From Aquisediminimonas profunda (GTDB taxonomy: Bacteria > Pseudomonadota > Alphaproteobacteria > Sphingomonadales > Sphingomonadaceae), in contig NZ_CP080327.1 of the NCBI RefSeq assembly GCF_019443285.1, positions 2,414,001 to 2,478,000 of the forward strand: a stretch of 64,000 nt of DNA. The letters run 5' to 3'. Position numbers and translations under genes: made by a program. This document shows positions 56,714-64,000 of the stretch, piece after piece. Every line of letters begins with the position of its first letter. Positions within the stretch are counted from its first letter, which is position 1. The notes beneath the pieces are model-generated. The model did not search any database, was not told the DNA's origin, and worked only from the letters and a program-made list of their open reading frames with translations.

Positions 56714-58825
56714 TCAGCGGGTGAACGCTTGGGCATTGCCTGCGTCCACATTGATCATGTTGCCGGTGGACTTTGCAGACATATCGCTTGCGAGCCAATA
56801 GGCGGCCTCCGCGACATCTTCCGGCAGGACATCGCGTCCAAGCATCGAGCGCTGGCGATAATGTTCTTCGAGTTCCTTGCCCGGGTCGATCCCATGTGTG
56901 CCTGCACGTTCCTTGCGCCAGTCACCATCCCAAATCTTGCTGCCGCGGATCACGGCATCGGGGTTGACTATGTTGACGCGGATGCCAGCGGGCGCACCTT
57001 CAAGGGCAAGACAACGGGCAAGGTGGTTCGCCGCTGCCTTGGCACTGGCATAGGCAGACGCGCCTGCCGCCGCGGCCACTGCATTCTTCGAACCGATAAA
57101 GACAACGCTGGTGCCGCCTTGATCCTTCATCTGGCGGAGCAGGGGCCAAGCCGCGCGGCTGGTCAAGAAATAGCCTTTTGAAAGTACGTCATAGTTGCGG
57201 TCCCAAAGCGCGACGGTGGTGGCCTCAATCGGCGCCGAACTCGCAATGCCCGCGTTTGCAACGAGAATGTCGAGCCCGCCAAATTCGCGCGCGCAGGCAT
57301 CAAAGGCGGCGACTACTTGCGCTTCATCGGTGACGTCGCAGACGGTTGCACGAACGACATCCGGGTTGAACTGTCTGGCAAATCCGGCACGGACGTCTTC
57401 CACAGCAAGGCCATCGCGATCGGCCAGCATGACGCAAGCGCCGTCTTGCAGCAGGCGAGCCGCGGTTGCCGCGCCAATGCCGCCGGCACCGCCCGTGACC
57501 AGCGCGATCCTGCCGACCATGGGTTTGGGTGCGGGCATGCGTTGCAGCTTTGCTTCTTCCAGCAACCAGTATTCGATGTCGAAGGCTTCTTGCTCGTCCA
57601 GTGCGATATAGTCGCCAATAGCCTCGGCCCCGCGCATGACATTGATCGCGTTGCCGTAGAATTCACCAGCCAGCCTTGCGGTCGTCTTGTCGGCGGCAAA
57701 GGTCAGGCGACCGACACCGGGGACGAGGACGACCACCGGGTTGGAATCCCGCATCGCCGGAGAATTGGCGCGTCTGCAGCGCTCGTAATAGGCTGCATAG
57801 TGATCGCGGTAGGCTGCGATCATCCCGGAAAGATAGGCATCATCCTGAAGTCGCGCCGGATCGAGCGTGAGCGGCGCGATCTTGGTCCGCAAAAAATGGT
57901 CGGGGCAGGATGTGCCGAGTGCTGCGAGCCGCTCGAAATTCGCCGATCCAGTGAACTCCAACACCTCGGCATCATCAGAATAATGGCCGACTTTGCGGCG
58001 AGCGCCTGTCATGAGGCCGCGCAGGCGGGGCATGAGATTGGCGGCAATCGCCGCGCGGTCCGGGTTCGGGGCGACCTTCTGCCCGCCGAAGGCCGACTTG
58101 CTCGCCAATGCGTCGTTCAGGTAGCTTGCCGCATCCGCGATCAATTGCACCGTATGCTCGTAACAGGCTTTGGCACTGTCCGCCCAGCAGATGATGCCGT
58201 GACCTGCGAGCATGACACCGGCGATGCCGGGATTGGCCTTCACATAGTCGCGCAGTTGGACGCCAAGCGTGTAGCCGGGCCGTTTCCAGCCAAGCCAGCC
58301 GATCTTGCCGCCCCAGATTTTCTGCGTCGTCGCTTCGCCGCCCGAACTGGCAGCGAGGGCAATGATCGCGTCAGGATGAACATGATCGACATGGGCAAAG
58401 GGCAGCAATGAGTGCAATGGCGTGTCGATGCTCGCCGCGCGGCTGTTCAGGTTGAAGGTGCAGTGCGGCAGGAAGCCGACCATCTTGTCGTCGTCGTCCG
58501 GCCCGCCATAATGTTCTTCAAGCCCTAGCAACTTGCTTTGGTAGAGCGTGGCAAAGCCGTCGAGCTTCATGGATCCGATATCGCCGCCTGATCCCTTGAC
58601 CCAAAGCACTTCAACCGTATCGCCTGAAAGCGGGTCGGTCTCCATGATCTTCGCCGAGGTATTGCCTCCGCCAAAGTTGGTCACGGTCAGGTCTCCGCCC
58701 AACAGGTTGGAGCGATAAAGCAAAAGCTCTGCCTCGCTCAAGGTTGCGGCGGTTGAGTCATCCCAGCGGCTTGCGGGAATCGCGAACGGAATCGCGGCGG
58801 GCGAAATGGCAGATTGCATGTTCAT
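56714..58825 (-). CDS. rhaD: Bifunctional rhamnulose-1-phosphate aldolase/alcohol dehydrogenase
   Basis: A 703-residue fusion. The N-terminal half is a class II aldolase (TNFGGGNTSAKI, HVDHVHPDA, LAGHGIICW). The C-terminal half is an SDR dehydrogenase (VTGGAGGIGAATAARLL, ANAGIASSAP, AYASAKAAANH with the Tyr-Lys pair). It splits rhamnulose 1-phosphate into DHAP and L-lactaldehyde and redox-converts the lactaldehyde. Start ATG 58825 or 58819; the frame is open to 58843. It is first in the rhaD-rhaI-GH106 operon and divergent from rhaB. Confidence 0.93.
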   Translation of the reverse strand: MNMQSAISPAAIPFAIPASRWDDSTAATLSEAELLLYRSNLLGGDLTVTNFGGGNTSAKIMETDPLSGDTVEVLWVKGSGGDIGSMKLDGFATLYQSKLLGLEEHYGGPDDDDKMVGFLPHCTFNLNSRAASIDTPLHSLLPFAHVDHVHPDAIIALAASSGGEATTQKIWGGKIGWLGWKRPGYTLGVQLRDYVKANPGIAGVMLAGHGIICWADSAKACYEHTVQLIADAASYLNDALASKSAFGGQKVAPNPDRAAIAANLMPRLRGLMTGARRKVGHYSDDAEVLEFTGSANFERLAALGTSCPDHFLRTKIAPLTLDPARLQDDAYLSGMIAAYRDHYAAYYERCRRANSPAMRDSNPVVVLVPGVGRLTFAADKTTARLAGEFYGNAINVMRGAEAIGDYIALDEQEAFDIEYWLLEEAKLQRMPAPKPMVGRIALVTGGAGGIGAATAARLLQDGACVMLADRDGLAVEDVRAGFARQFNPDVVRATVCDVTDEAQVVAAFDACAREFGGLDILVANAGIASSAPIEATTVALWDRNYDVLSKGYFLTSRAAWPLLRQMKDQGGTSVVFIGSKNAVAAAAGASAYASAKAAANHLARCLALEGAPAGIRVNIVNPDAVIRGSKIWDGDWRKERAGTHGIDPGKELEEHYRQRSMLGRDVLPEDVAEAAYWLASDMSAKSTGNMINVDAGNAQAFTR

Positions 58826-58856
58826 GGTGACGCCGCTTAGCATTCTGCACTTGCTT

Positions 58857-58898
58857 AATCAATCGTATTCGCTAGAAAACAATCAAAATCAATCATTG
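58857..58898. promoter_or_regulatory. Candidate DeoR operator: repeated AATCAATC
   Basis: AATCAATC occurs at 58857-58864 and 58887-58894, start to start 30 bases apart, with AATCAA at 58881-58886 between. The repeats lie in the 101-bp region between divergent rhaD and rhaB. A DeoR regulator is encoded downstream. Spacing of about three helical turns would put both copies on one face. Confidence 0.5.
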
Positions 58899-58926
58899 AA
58901 ACTGCAATAAGTTCTGGAGCGGAACA

Positions 58927-60300
58927 CTGGAAAAGGGACATGTCATTGTCGTTGACGTCGGAAAGACGCTGAGCAAGGTCAGTCTCTGGTCGCGCGACGG
59001 GCATTGTCTCGAGAAACTCTCCCGCCCCAATGCCATCCATCCAGCCGATCCTTTTGCACCTCTCGATACAGCGGCCACGGCGGACTGGCTGATTGAGGCT
59101 TTGGCTCGTTTCCGCGGCCATCCGGTTGAGGCCATTGTTCCGGTCGCCCACGGCGCTGCAATTGCTGGAATCCGGAATGGCGAACTGGCCTTTGCCTCGC
59201 CCGACTATGAATGGCCGATTCCCGACGTATGCCTCTCCGAATATCGGGCCCAGCGCGACGCATTCGCGGTCACGGGGTCGCCCGCGCTGCCGGCCGGGCT
59301 CAATCTCGGTAGTCAGCTTCACTATCTCGAATGGCTCGACCGGGCGCGTTTCGAGCAGTCGACGCTTATGCCATATGCGCAATATTGGGCCTGGCTGCTT
59401 TCCGGCGTTGCCGTCAGCGAGGTCACCAGCCTGGGCTGCCATTCTGATATTTGGGCGCCGGAAGCGGGAGACTTCTCACCAATGGCCTGTCGCCGGGGCT
59501 GGGCAGGCCAGTTCGCGCCGCTGGTCAGCGCCAATGCGGTCCTGGGGACGCTTCGGCCTGCACTCGCCGCGCAGACGGGCTTGTCACCTAATGTGCGCAT
59601 TCACGCCGGCATTCACGATTCCAACGCCGCCCTGATCGCTGCGCGCGGATTTCGTGAATTCAGTGGACAGGAAGCGACGATCCTTTCCACCGGAACCTGG
59701 TTCATTGCCTTGCGTTCGCCGCGCGAGCCGGTCGACATCGCGGCGTTGCCCGAGACCCGAGACTGCCTGGTTAACGTCGACGCCTACGGTCAGCCGGTGC
59801 CTTCGGCGCGGGTCATGGGCGGGCGCGAGATCGAATTGCTTGGCGCCCGCATCGACAGGCCTGGAACGGCTGGTCTCTCGGATGTGCTGGCCGCGAAATC
59901 GATGGCACTGCCAAGCCAGGTGCCTGGTTGTGGACCCTTCCCGAATCGCGAGCCCCGCCTTGTCGACTGGCCGTCCGATCCGGAGGAGCAAGCGGCTGCC
60001 GTCGCACTCTATGCGGCGCTGATGGCGGATACTGTTCTCGACCTTATCGGTTCCGTGGAAAGGCTGCTTGTCGAAGGTCGCTTCGCCGCGTCCGAACTCT
60101 TCACGCGTGCGCTCGCCCGACTGCGCCCGAACACACAAGTGTTCACGGCGAGCGGCGAAACTGACGTTTCGCTCGGGGCGTTGCGCCTGATTCACCAGGA
60201 CCTCACACCGTCAGGCGCGCTGGTCCGGGTCGAACCGCTCGAGGCTGATATTGCCGGATACAAGGAGATTTGGATCGCACGAATGGGGGGAGAGTTATGA
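58927..60300 (+). CDS. rhaB: L-rhamnulokinase, FGGY family, apparent CTG start
   Basis: The FGGY N-terminus VIVVDVGKTLSKVSLW begins at 58942 and must belong to this protein. The same frame has a stop at 58897, and between it and the motif there is no ATG, GTG or TTG; CTG 58927 has GGAG seven bases upstream and is the only credible start. That gives 457 residues, normal for the family. Later motifs: HAGIHDSNAALIAARG, STGTWFIAL, and a C-terminal FTASGETDVSLGAL. It phosphorylates L-rhamnulose. The stop overlaps the MFS start by 4 bp. Confidence 0.85.
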   Translation: MEKGHVIVVDVGKTLSKVSLWSRDGHCLEKLSRPNAIHPADPFAPLDTAATADWLIEALARFRGHPVEAIVPVAHGAAIAGIRNGELAFASPDYEWPIPDVCLSEYRAQRDAFAVTGSPALPAGLNLGSQLHYLEWLDRARFEQSTLMPYAQYWAWLLSGVAVSEVTSLGCHSDIWAPEAGDFSPMACRRGWAGQFAPLVSANAVLGTLRPALAAQTGLSPNVRIHAGIHDSNAALIAARGFREFSGQEATILSTGTWFIALRSPREPVDIAALPETRDCLVNVDAYGQPVPSARVMGGREIELLGARIDRPGTAGLSDVLAAKSMALPSQVPGCGPFPNREPRLVDWPSDPEEQAAAVALYAALMADTVLDLIGSVERLLVEGRFAASELFTRALARLRPNTQVFTASGETDVSLGALRLIHQDLTPSGALVRVEPLEADIAGYKEIWIARMGGEL

Positions 60301-61544
60301 CCACGGCGAAGCAAGCACAGGGAACGTGGCGGGACACGATTTTGGCAGGTCTGGCGAACTATATCGATTCCGGCTCGATCGTGGCCGGGTCTGTTGCGCT
60401 GGCGCTCTGGAAGGACATTTACGGTCTGACCGACAGCTTCATCGGTCTCATCGCCGCGTTCAGCGCCAATGCGATTTCGGCCGGGGTCGGAGCGTTCATT
60501 GGCGGCTGGCTTTGCGACCGGTTCGGACGCAAAAAGATCTACCAGTACGACATGCTGTTCTACGCCGTTGGCATGCTCTTCCTGATCTTCGCGAGTGCGG
60601 CCTGGATGATCATCGCCGGGTTCCTTCTGGTCGGCCTTGCGGTCGGTGCGGACATTCCGGCGAGCTGGTCGCTGATTGCCGAACAGGCGCCAGACGATCG
60701 GCGCGGTGCGCATAGTGGCGTTGCCCAAGTGCTTTGGAATCTCGGGCCGGTTGTGGTCCTCGGTGCGGCCTATTTCCTCAAGCCTTTCGGGATTGACGGA
60801 ATTCGCTGGTTGTTCATCCATCTTGCCGTGTTGGCGCTGGCCCTGACCTTCCTGCGTTCCAGAATGCGGGAGTCCCAGCGATGGGAAGAGGCGCAAGCCA
60901 AGAAGGGCAGCGCGTTGTCGAGCTGGGCCGAGCTGTTCAGCCCGCGCTACCTGGCGGCAATGCTCTACCTGATCGTGATGTATGGATTCTGGAACCTTTG
61001 GGCGGGTTATAACGGCTTTTTTACTCCGTACCTGATCGAGCAAAATCACTTGCCGCAATGGGCCGCGACCATCCTTCCGGCGAGCAATTTTCTGCTCGGA
61101 ATCATTTCTTTGCTGGTGGTTTTCATGCCGCTATCGGACAAGGTCAACCAGCGCACGCTGTTTGGTCTTTCGGCGCTGTTGCAGGTGGTCGGCATGGCCA
61201 TGCTGGCGGTGTTCGGATTTACTCTGCAGACTGTGTTGCTCCACGTTGTCATCATGGGCATTGCTGGCGGCTTCGGCGCGCAGAGCTTTTTCCAGCTTTG
61301 GAGTTCGGAGCTTTTCCCGACCGCAATTCGCAGCCGCGCTCAGGGGGTCACCTTCGCGGTGGTGCGGGTCAGCCTGGGCGTCTGGAGCCTTGCGGTGCCT
61401 TCGCTTGCGTCAAACGATTTTGCCACGCTTGCCTGGATCCTGACCGGGTTCCTCGCCGCCAGCGGGATCGTTGGCTGGATTTGGGCGCCCAGCAATGAAG
61501 GCAAGTCGCTTGAACAGCTTGAGGCCGAGCGCCTGTCATCCTAG
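60297..61544 (+). CDS. MFS sugar transporter, probable rhamnose uptake
   Basis: A 415-residue sugar-porter-like MFS protein with 12 segments. Motifs GGWLCDRFGRKKIY, AEQAPDDRRG and SSELFPTAIRSRAQG are those of sugar/H+ symporters. ATG 60297 overlaps rhaB. Lying between rhamnulokinase and a DeoR regulator, it is probably the L-rhamnose importer of this module. Confidence 0.82.
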   Translation: MTTAKQAQGTWRDTILAGLANYIDSGSIVAGSVALALWKDIYGLTDSFIGLIAAFSANAISAGVGAFIGGWLCDRFGRKKIYQYDMLFYAVGMLFLIFASAAWMIIAGFLLVGLAVGADIPASWSLIAEQAPDDRRGAHSGVAQVLWNLGPVVVLGAAYFLKPFGIDGIRWLFIHLAVLALALTFLRSRMRESQRWEEAQAKKGSALSSWAELFSPRYLAAMLYLIVMYGFWNLWAGYNGFFTPYLIEQNHLPQWAATILPASNFLLGIISLLVVFMPLSDKVNQRTLFGLSALLQVVGMAMLAVFGFTLQTVLLHVVIMGIAGGFGAQSFFQLWSSELFPTAIRSRAQGVTFAVVRVSLGVWSLAVPSLASNDFATLAWILTGFLAASGIVGWIWAPSNEGKSLEQLEAERLSS

Positions 61545-61554
61545 GAGCGCTGCT

Positions 61555-62334
61555 ATGCATGCCAGCCAACGTGAAACGCATATTATCGCGGCGATGAAGC
61601 CCAGCGGCTTCGTCAGCTATCGCGATCTCGAGGCATCGCTCGACGCTTCTGCGGCGACAATTCGCCGTGACTTGAGCCGTCTGGAGGAACAGGGTCGGAT
61701 CATTCGAGTTCATGGCGGGGCAAAGCTGGCGGAAGGCGGTCGCAAGCCACCGATGCTGCGACTGGCGGGTACGCCGTTCGACCAGTCGATTACCCAAAAC
61801 CTCTCTGCCAAGCAGGCGATCGGTCGCGCAGCTGCGGCGCTCTGCGAGCTGGGGGAGGGGGTCATGATCGATGGAGGAACCACAACGCTGCAAATGTGCC
61901 CGCACCTTGCCGGTCTCGATCTTCAGGTGCTGACGAATTCCCTCCATATTGTCACGGCACTTCTGCCGCAGGCTGGCACCAAGATCCTTCTGCCTTCGGG
62001 TGTCGTGTTTCGCGAACAGAATATCATTCTTGCCCCGGCGGGCGAGGAATCGATGCCGCGATTCCATGCGCCCAAGCTTTTCATGGGTGCCGCCGCTGTC
62101 GGCCCTCATGGCGCGATGCAGGCTGACGTTGTGCTCGTTGCGGCGGAGCGTCGCCTGATTGATCGCGCCGAGCAGGTGATCCTGCTAGTCGATTCAACCA
62201 AGTTCCAATCGACGTCCGGTGCAATTGTCTGCGACCTGGAGGAGATTGATTTGGTGATCACCGATGCCGGGATCGAACCAGCCGCGCGGGAGATGCTTGA
62301 ACATGCGGGGATTCAGGTGATCGTGGCTCAATAG
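61555..62334 (+). CDS. DeoR-family regulator of the rhamnose module
   Basis: A 259-residue repressor. The N-terminal DeoR HTH reads SYRDLEASLDASAATIRRDL followed by LEEQGRIIRVHGGAKL. The C-terminal domain has the sugar-phosphate-sensing pattern MIDGGTTTLQM and LVDSTKFQ. AGGAG lies 7 bases before ATG 61555. It ends the rhaB-MFS-deoR operon and probably binds the AATCAATC repeats upstream of rhaB. Its stop overlaps that of the convergent monooxygenase gene by 7 bp. Confidence 0.87.
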   Translation: MHASQRETHIIAAMKPSGFVSYRDLEASLDASAATIRRDLSRLEEQGRIIRVHGGAKLAEGGRKPPMLRLAGTPFDQSITQNLSAKQAIGRAAAALCELGEGVMIDGGTTTLQMCPHLAGLDLQVLTNSLHIVTALLPQAGTKILLPSGVVFREQNIILAPAGEESMPRFHAPKLFMGAAAVGPHGAMQADVVLVAAERRLIDRAEQVILLVDSTKFQSTSGAIVCDLEEIDLVITDAGIEPAAREMLEHAGIQVIVAQ

Positions 62335-63467
62335 GGTGCGTTCAAGCGCATGAGCGCGCCCTCGATCAAGCCGGCAATCTGGTCGGGCCGTCCATGCTCC
62401 AGTTGGAGGTTGCCGATTGCAACGCTTGAGTCGATGACATCCTTGCAGCGGTCAAACCGTCGCTCCTGATATGCGAGCAGCGCCGAGGCGACGTCGTTGG
62501 CGCGGGCCAGTTCCTCGGCCAGGACAATCCCGCTTTCCACGGCCATCCCCGCACCACTCGCAAGGTGCGGAGTGGTGGCGTGGACGGCATCGCCCAACAA
62601 GACGATCCGTCCATTGTACCAGGGCTTTGGCTGGCACACGGCCGCCAGCGGGCGGTAGTTGATCCAGTTTTCGCGCGACATGTTGTCCCGAATCCAGCCG
62701 GCATTTCCGCCAAATGGTGCCAGGTGCGATTTCATCCCCTCAAACAGTTCCGCATCATCCATGAACCGTTCGCCTTCGACGTGCCGGGTCAGAAGGAACA
62801 GATAGACGGCGTCCGCGCCGCAAATCGTAATCCCGCAGGGACTTTCCGCGCCAAAATAGAATTCGCCCATATCCTGCTCCGGGGGCTTCCGGATCGATAT
62901 CCGCCAGCAGCCCTGACCGGTTGGCTCAGGCATGCCCATGTGCGGAAAGGCAAGGTCGCGCACGGCTGAATTCACGCTGTCAGCGCCGATCACCAAATCA
63001 TAACGTCCGGTCGTGTCATTGGAGAATTTCGCGTCGACGGCGTCACCGCTGGTTTCGAGCGCCGTCACGGTCAGGCCGAGGCGCACGGAGATGTTCTGCG
63101 CTCGAACTTCATCCTGCATGATCCGATGAAGTACGGGGCGCATGATTCCGCCCGTCGCCGGCAGGCCTTCCTCGATTGCGGGCTCTTCAAGGACACGAAG
63201 CACGGTGCCGTCGAACAGGCGAACCCTGCTGGCGTTGGTCACGGCGCCTTCCGCCTTGATCCGGTCGATCAGACCAAGGTGGCGATAGGCCCGCAAGGTC
63301 GGCCCGGTGATGGTAATCCCGGCGCCATAGACGCGCCAATCAGGATCAAGGTCGATCAGGTCCACGGCAACGCCGGATCGGGCGAGGTTGATTGCCGCCG
63401 CCATGCCGCCAATTCCGCCGCCGACAATCAATGCGCTGCGGATGCTCTCGATCTTTGTCCCAGTCAT
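62328..63467 (-). CDS. FAD-dependent aromatic monooxygenase (group A), second copy
   Basis: A 379-residue flavoprotein: IVGGGIGGMAAAINLARSG, VIGADSVNSAVRDL (a Ser replaces Gly in the DG motif) and IVLLGDAVHATTPHLASGAG. ATG 63467 is chosen over GTG 63476. It resembles the enzyme at 39805 but lies alone, beside the rhamnose module, and has no operator copy. It may hydroxylate a related phenolic such as the other ring or a hydroxycinnamate. Substrate unknown. Confidence 0.8.
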   Translation of the reverse strand: MTGTKIESIRSALIVGGGIGGMAAAINLARSGVAVDLIDLDPDWRVYGAGITITGPTLRAYRHLGLIDRIKAEGAVTNASRVRLFDGTVLRVLEEPAIEEGLPATGGIMRPVLHRIMQDEVRAQNISVRLGLTVTALETSGDAVDAKFSNDTTGRYDLVIGADSVNSAVRDLAFPHMGMPEPTGQGCWRISIRKPPEQDMGEFYFGAESPCGITICGADAVYLFLLTRHVEGERFMDDAELFEGMKSHLAPFGGNAGWIRDNMSRENWINYRPLAAVCQPKPWYNGRIVLLGDAVHATTPHLASGAGMAVESGIVLAEELARANDVASALLAYQERRFDRCKDVIDSSVAIGNLQLEHGRPDQIAGLIEGALMRLNAPY

Positions 63468-63574
63468 GATCTGCACTTAACCGCTGGGCGCAAGGGTGCA
63501 AATCGGAACGATGGATAGCTCTCCATCCAAATTATGAGAGAGACACGGCAAACCGAAAGGATCAGGATCCGACG

Positions 63575-64000
63575 ATGCGCATACTTGTTACCGGAGCGGG
63601 AGGGTTTGTCGGACGCGAGATTTCGACCCGGCTGGTTGCGCGCGGCGACACCGTGATCGCGCTCGATGCAGCCGCTATGGACGTCCAGGACGGTGTCGAG
63701 CCTGTTGCGGGGGACCTCGGCGATCGTTCCGTGCGCCGCGAAGCTCTCTCTCAAGGGATCGACGCTGTAATTCATCTTGCCACAGTTCCGGGCGGGGCTG
63801 CAGAGGCCGATCCAGCCACGGCCCGCCGGATCAATGTTGATGCGATGTATGACCTTTTGCTTGAAACGAGTGCCGTCAAGCCGGGACTCAGGTTTGTCTA
63901 TGCAAGCTCGATTGCCGTGTTCGGCGATGCGCTTCCGGACCGCGTCGATGACGCGACTCCGCTCAATCCCAAATTGATCTACGGAGGCCACAAAGCGATG
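63575..64000 (+). CDS. SDR-family NAD-dependent epimerase/dehydrogenase (5' part only)
   Basis: The frame opens at ATG 63575 and is still open at the end of the window (142 codons seen). MRILVTGAGGFVGREIS is an extended-SDR NAD-binding motif, followed by VIHLATVPGG and FVYASSIAVFGD; the YGGHKAM segment supplies the YxxxK Tyr and Lys. The layout resembles D-erythronate dehydrogenase DenD and other sugar-acid dehydrogenases. A role in a tetronate or uronate branch would fit the Hyi-like gene at 36618, but this is inference from a fragment. Confidence 0.75.
   Translation, partial: MRILVTGAGGFVGREISTRLVARGDTVIALDAAAMDVQDGVEPVAGDLGDRSVRREALSQGIDAVIHLATVPGGAAEADPATARRINVDAMYDLLLETSAVKPGLRFVYASSIAVFGDALPDRVDDATPLNPKLIYGGHKAM

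Noticed and set aside
57317-58411. 364-codon plus-strand open frame
   Set aside because: Antisense to rhaD; the aldolase and SDR motifs are on the minus strand.
59101-60300. TTG 59101 as start of the rhamnulokinase
   Set aside because: It would remove the conserved FGGY phosphate-binding N-terminus, which is intact and in frame upstream.

Overview
The window looks like an accessory catabolic region of an alphaproteobacterium of the order Sphingomonadales (Novosphingobium/Sphingobium/Sphingomonas type). The reasons are a complete protocatechuate 4,5-cleavage (lig) pathway with the gene order known from Sphingobium sp. SYK-6, a TonB-dependent receptor, many GPH/MFS sugar transporters, and dense operons with 1-8 bp start/stop overlaps. 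I found no rRNA, tRNA, CRISPR array, insertion sequence or phage gene. Genes at both edges are cut off: a ThuA-like gene at the left and an SDR epimerase/dehydrogenase at the right.

Layout. 1-5.3 kb (minus): MFS, D-tagatose 3-epimerase-like isomerase, GMC dehydrogenase with its small lipoprotein subunit, and a ThuA-like protein. 5.5-14.5 kb: ligK-ligU-ligI (minus), a LysR regulator with two HTH domains, then an NAD(P)-dependent oxidoreductase-ligJ-vanA-like-ligA-ligB-ligC (plus). 14.5-18.9 kb (minus): GMC oxidoreductase, xylB, xylA. 19.0-20.4 kb (plus): a first C-glycoside deglycosidase (CGD) beta/alpha pair. 20.4-25.3 kb (minus): esterase, SnoaL-like lipoprotein, GPH symporter, TetR regulator, MFS. 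25.4-31.3 kb (plus): Gfo/Idh/MocA dehydrogenase, TIM-barrel isomerase, GH79-like glycosidase, Tat-exported TIM-barrel protein, Rieske oxygenase. 31.3-33.6 kb (minus): a second CGD alpha/beta pair with a 3-keto-disaccharide-hydrolase (DUF1080) protein. 33.8-37.4 kb (plus): DoxX, NTF2-like protein, type-B carboxylesterase, hydroxypyruvate-isomerase-like protein. 37.4-39.7 kb (minus): GPH symporter and a second ThuA-like protein. 39.8-45.6 kb (plus): FAD monooxygenase, type I extradiol dioxygenase, C-C hydrolase, TonB-dependent receptor. 45.7-46.9 kb (minus): thioredoxin-fold protein and an unknown protein. 46.9-52 kb (plus): a second GMC/small-subunit pair, DHA2 transporter, pobA. 52-62.3 kb: GH106 alpha-L-rhamnosidase with a complete non-classical rhamnose module (rhaI, rhaD, rhaB, transporter, DeoR). 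62.3-64 kb: another FAD monooxygenase and the partial SDR gene.

How the parts may work together (inference). The genes can be read as one route for mineralising decorated plant aryl glycosides, probably C-glycosides. The TonB receptor takes the compound up. GH106 and GH79-like enzymes trim O-linked rhamnose or uronic acid. GMC or Gfo/Idh dehydrogenases oxidise the sugar at C3. CGD and DUF1080 enzymes break the C-C or O-glycosidic bond of the 3-keto-sugar. TIM-barrel isomerases, xylAB and rha enzymes process the sugars. Rieske enzymes O-demethylate. Monooxygenase, extradiol dioxygenase and hydrolase open an electron-rich ring, and pobA plus lig take a 4-hydroxybenzoate or protocatechuate fragment to pyruvate and oxaloacetate. 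The substrate is unproven; flavone C-glucosides and 4-O-methylgallate C-glucosides such as bergenin are both compatible.

Regulation. A palindrome of consensus TTAGAA-N6-TTCTAA, exact or degenerate, recurs in at least nine intergenic regions between 18.9 and 46.9 kb, often beside or between TTGAC and TATAAT promoter elements. It ties the CGD, sugar-processing, ring-cleavage and receptor units into a probable single regulon. It is absent from the lig and rha blocks, which carry their own regulators.
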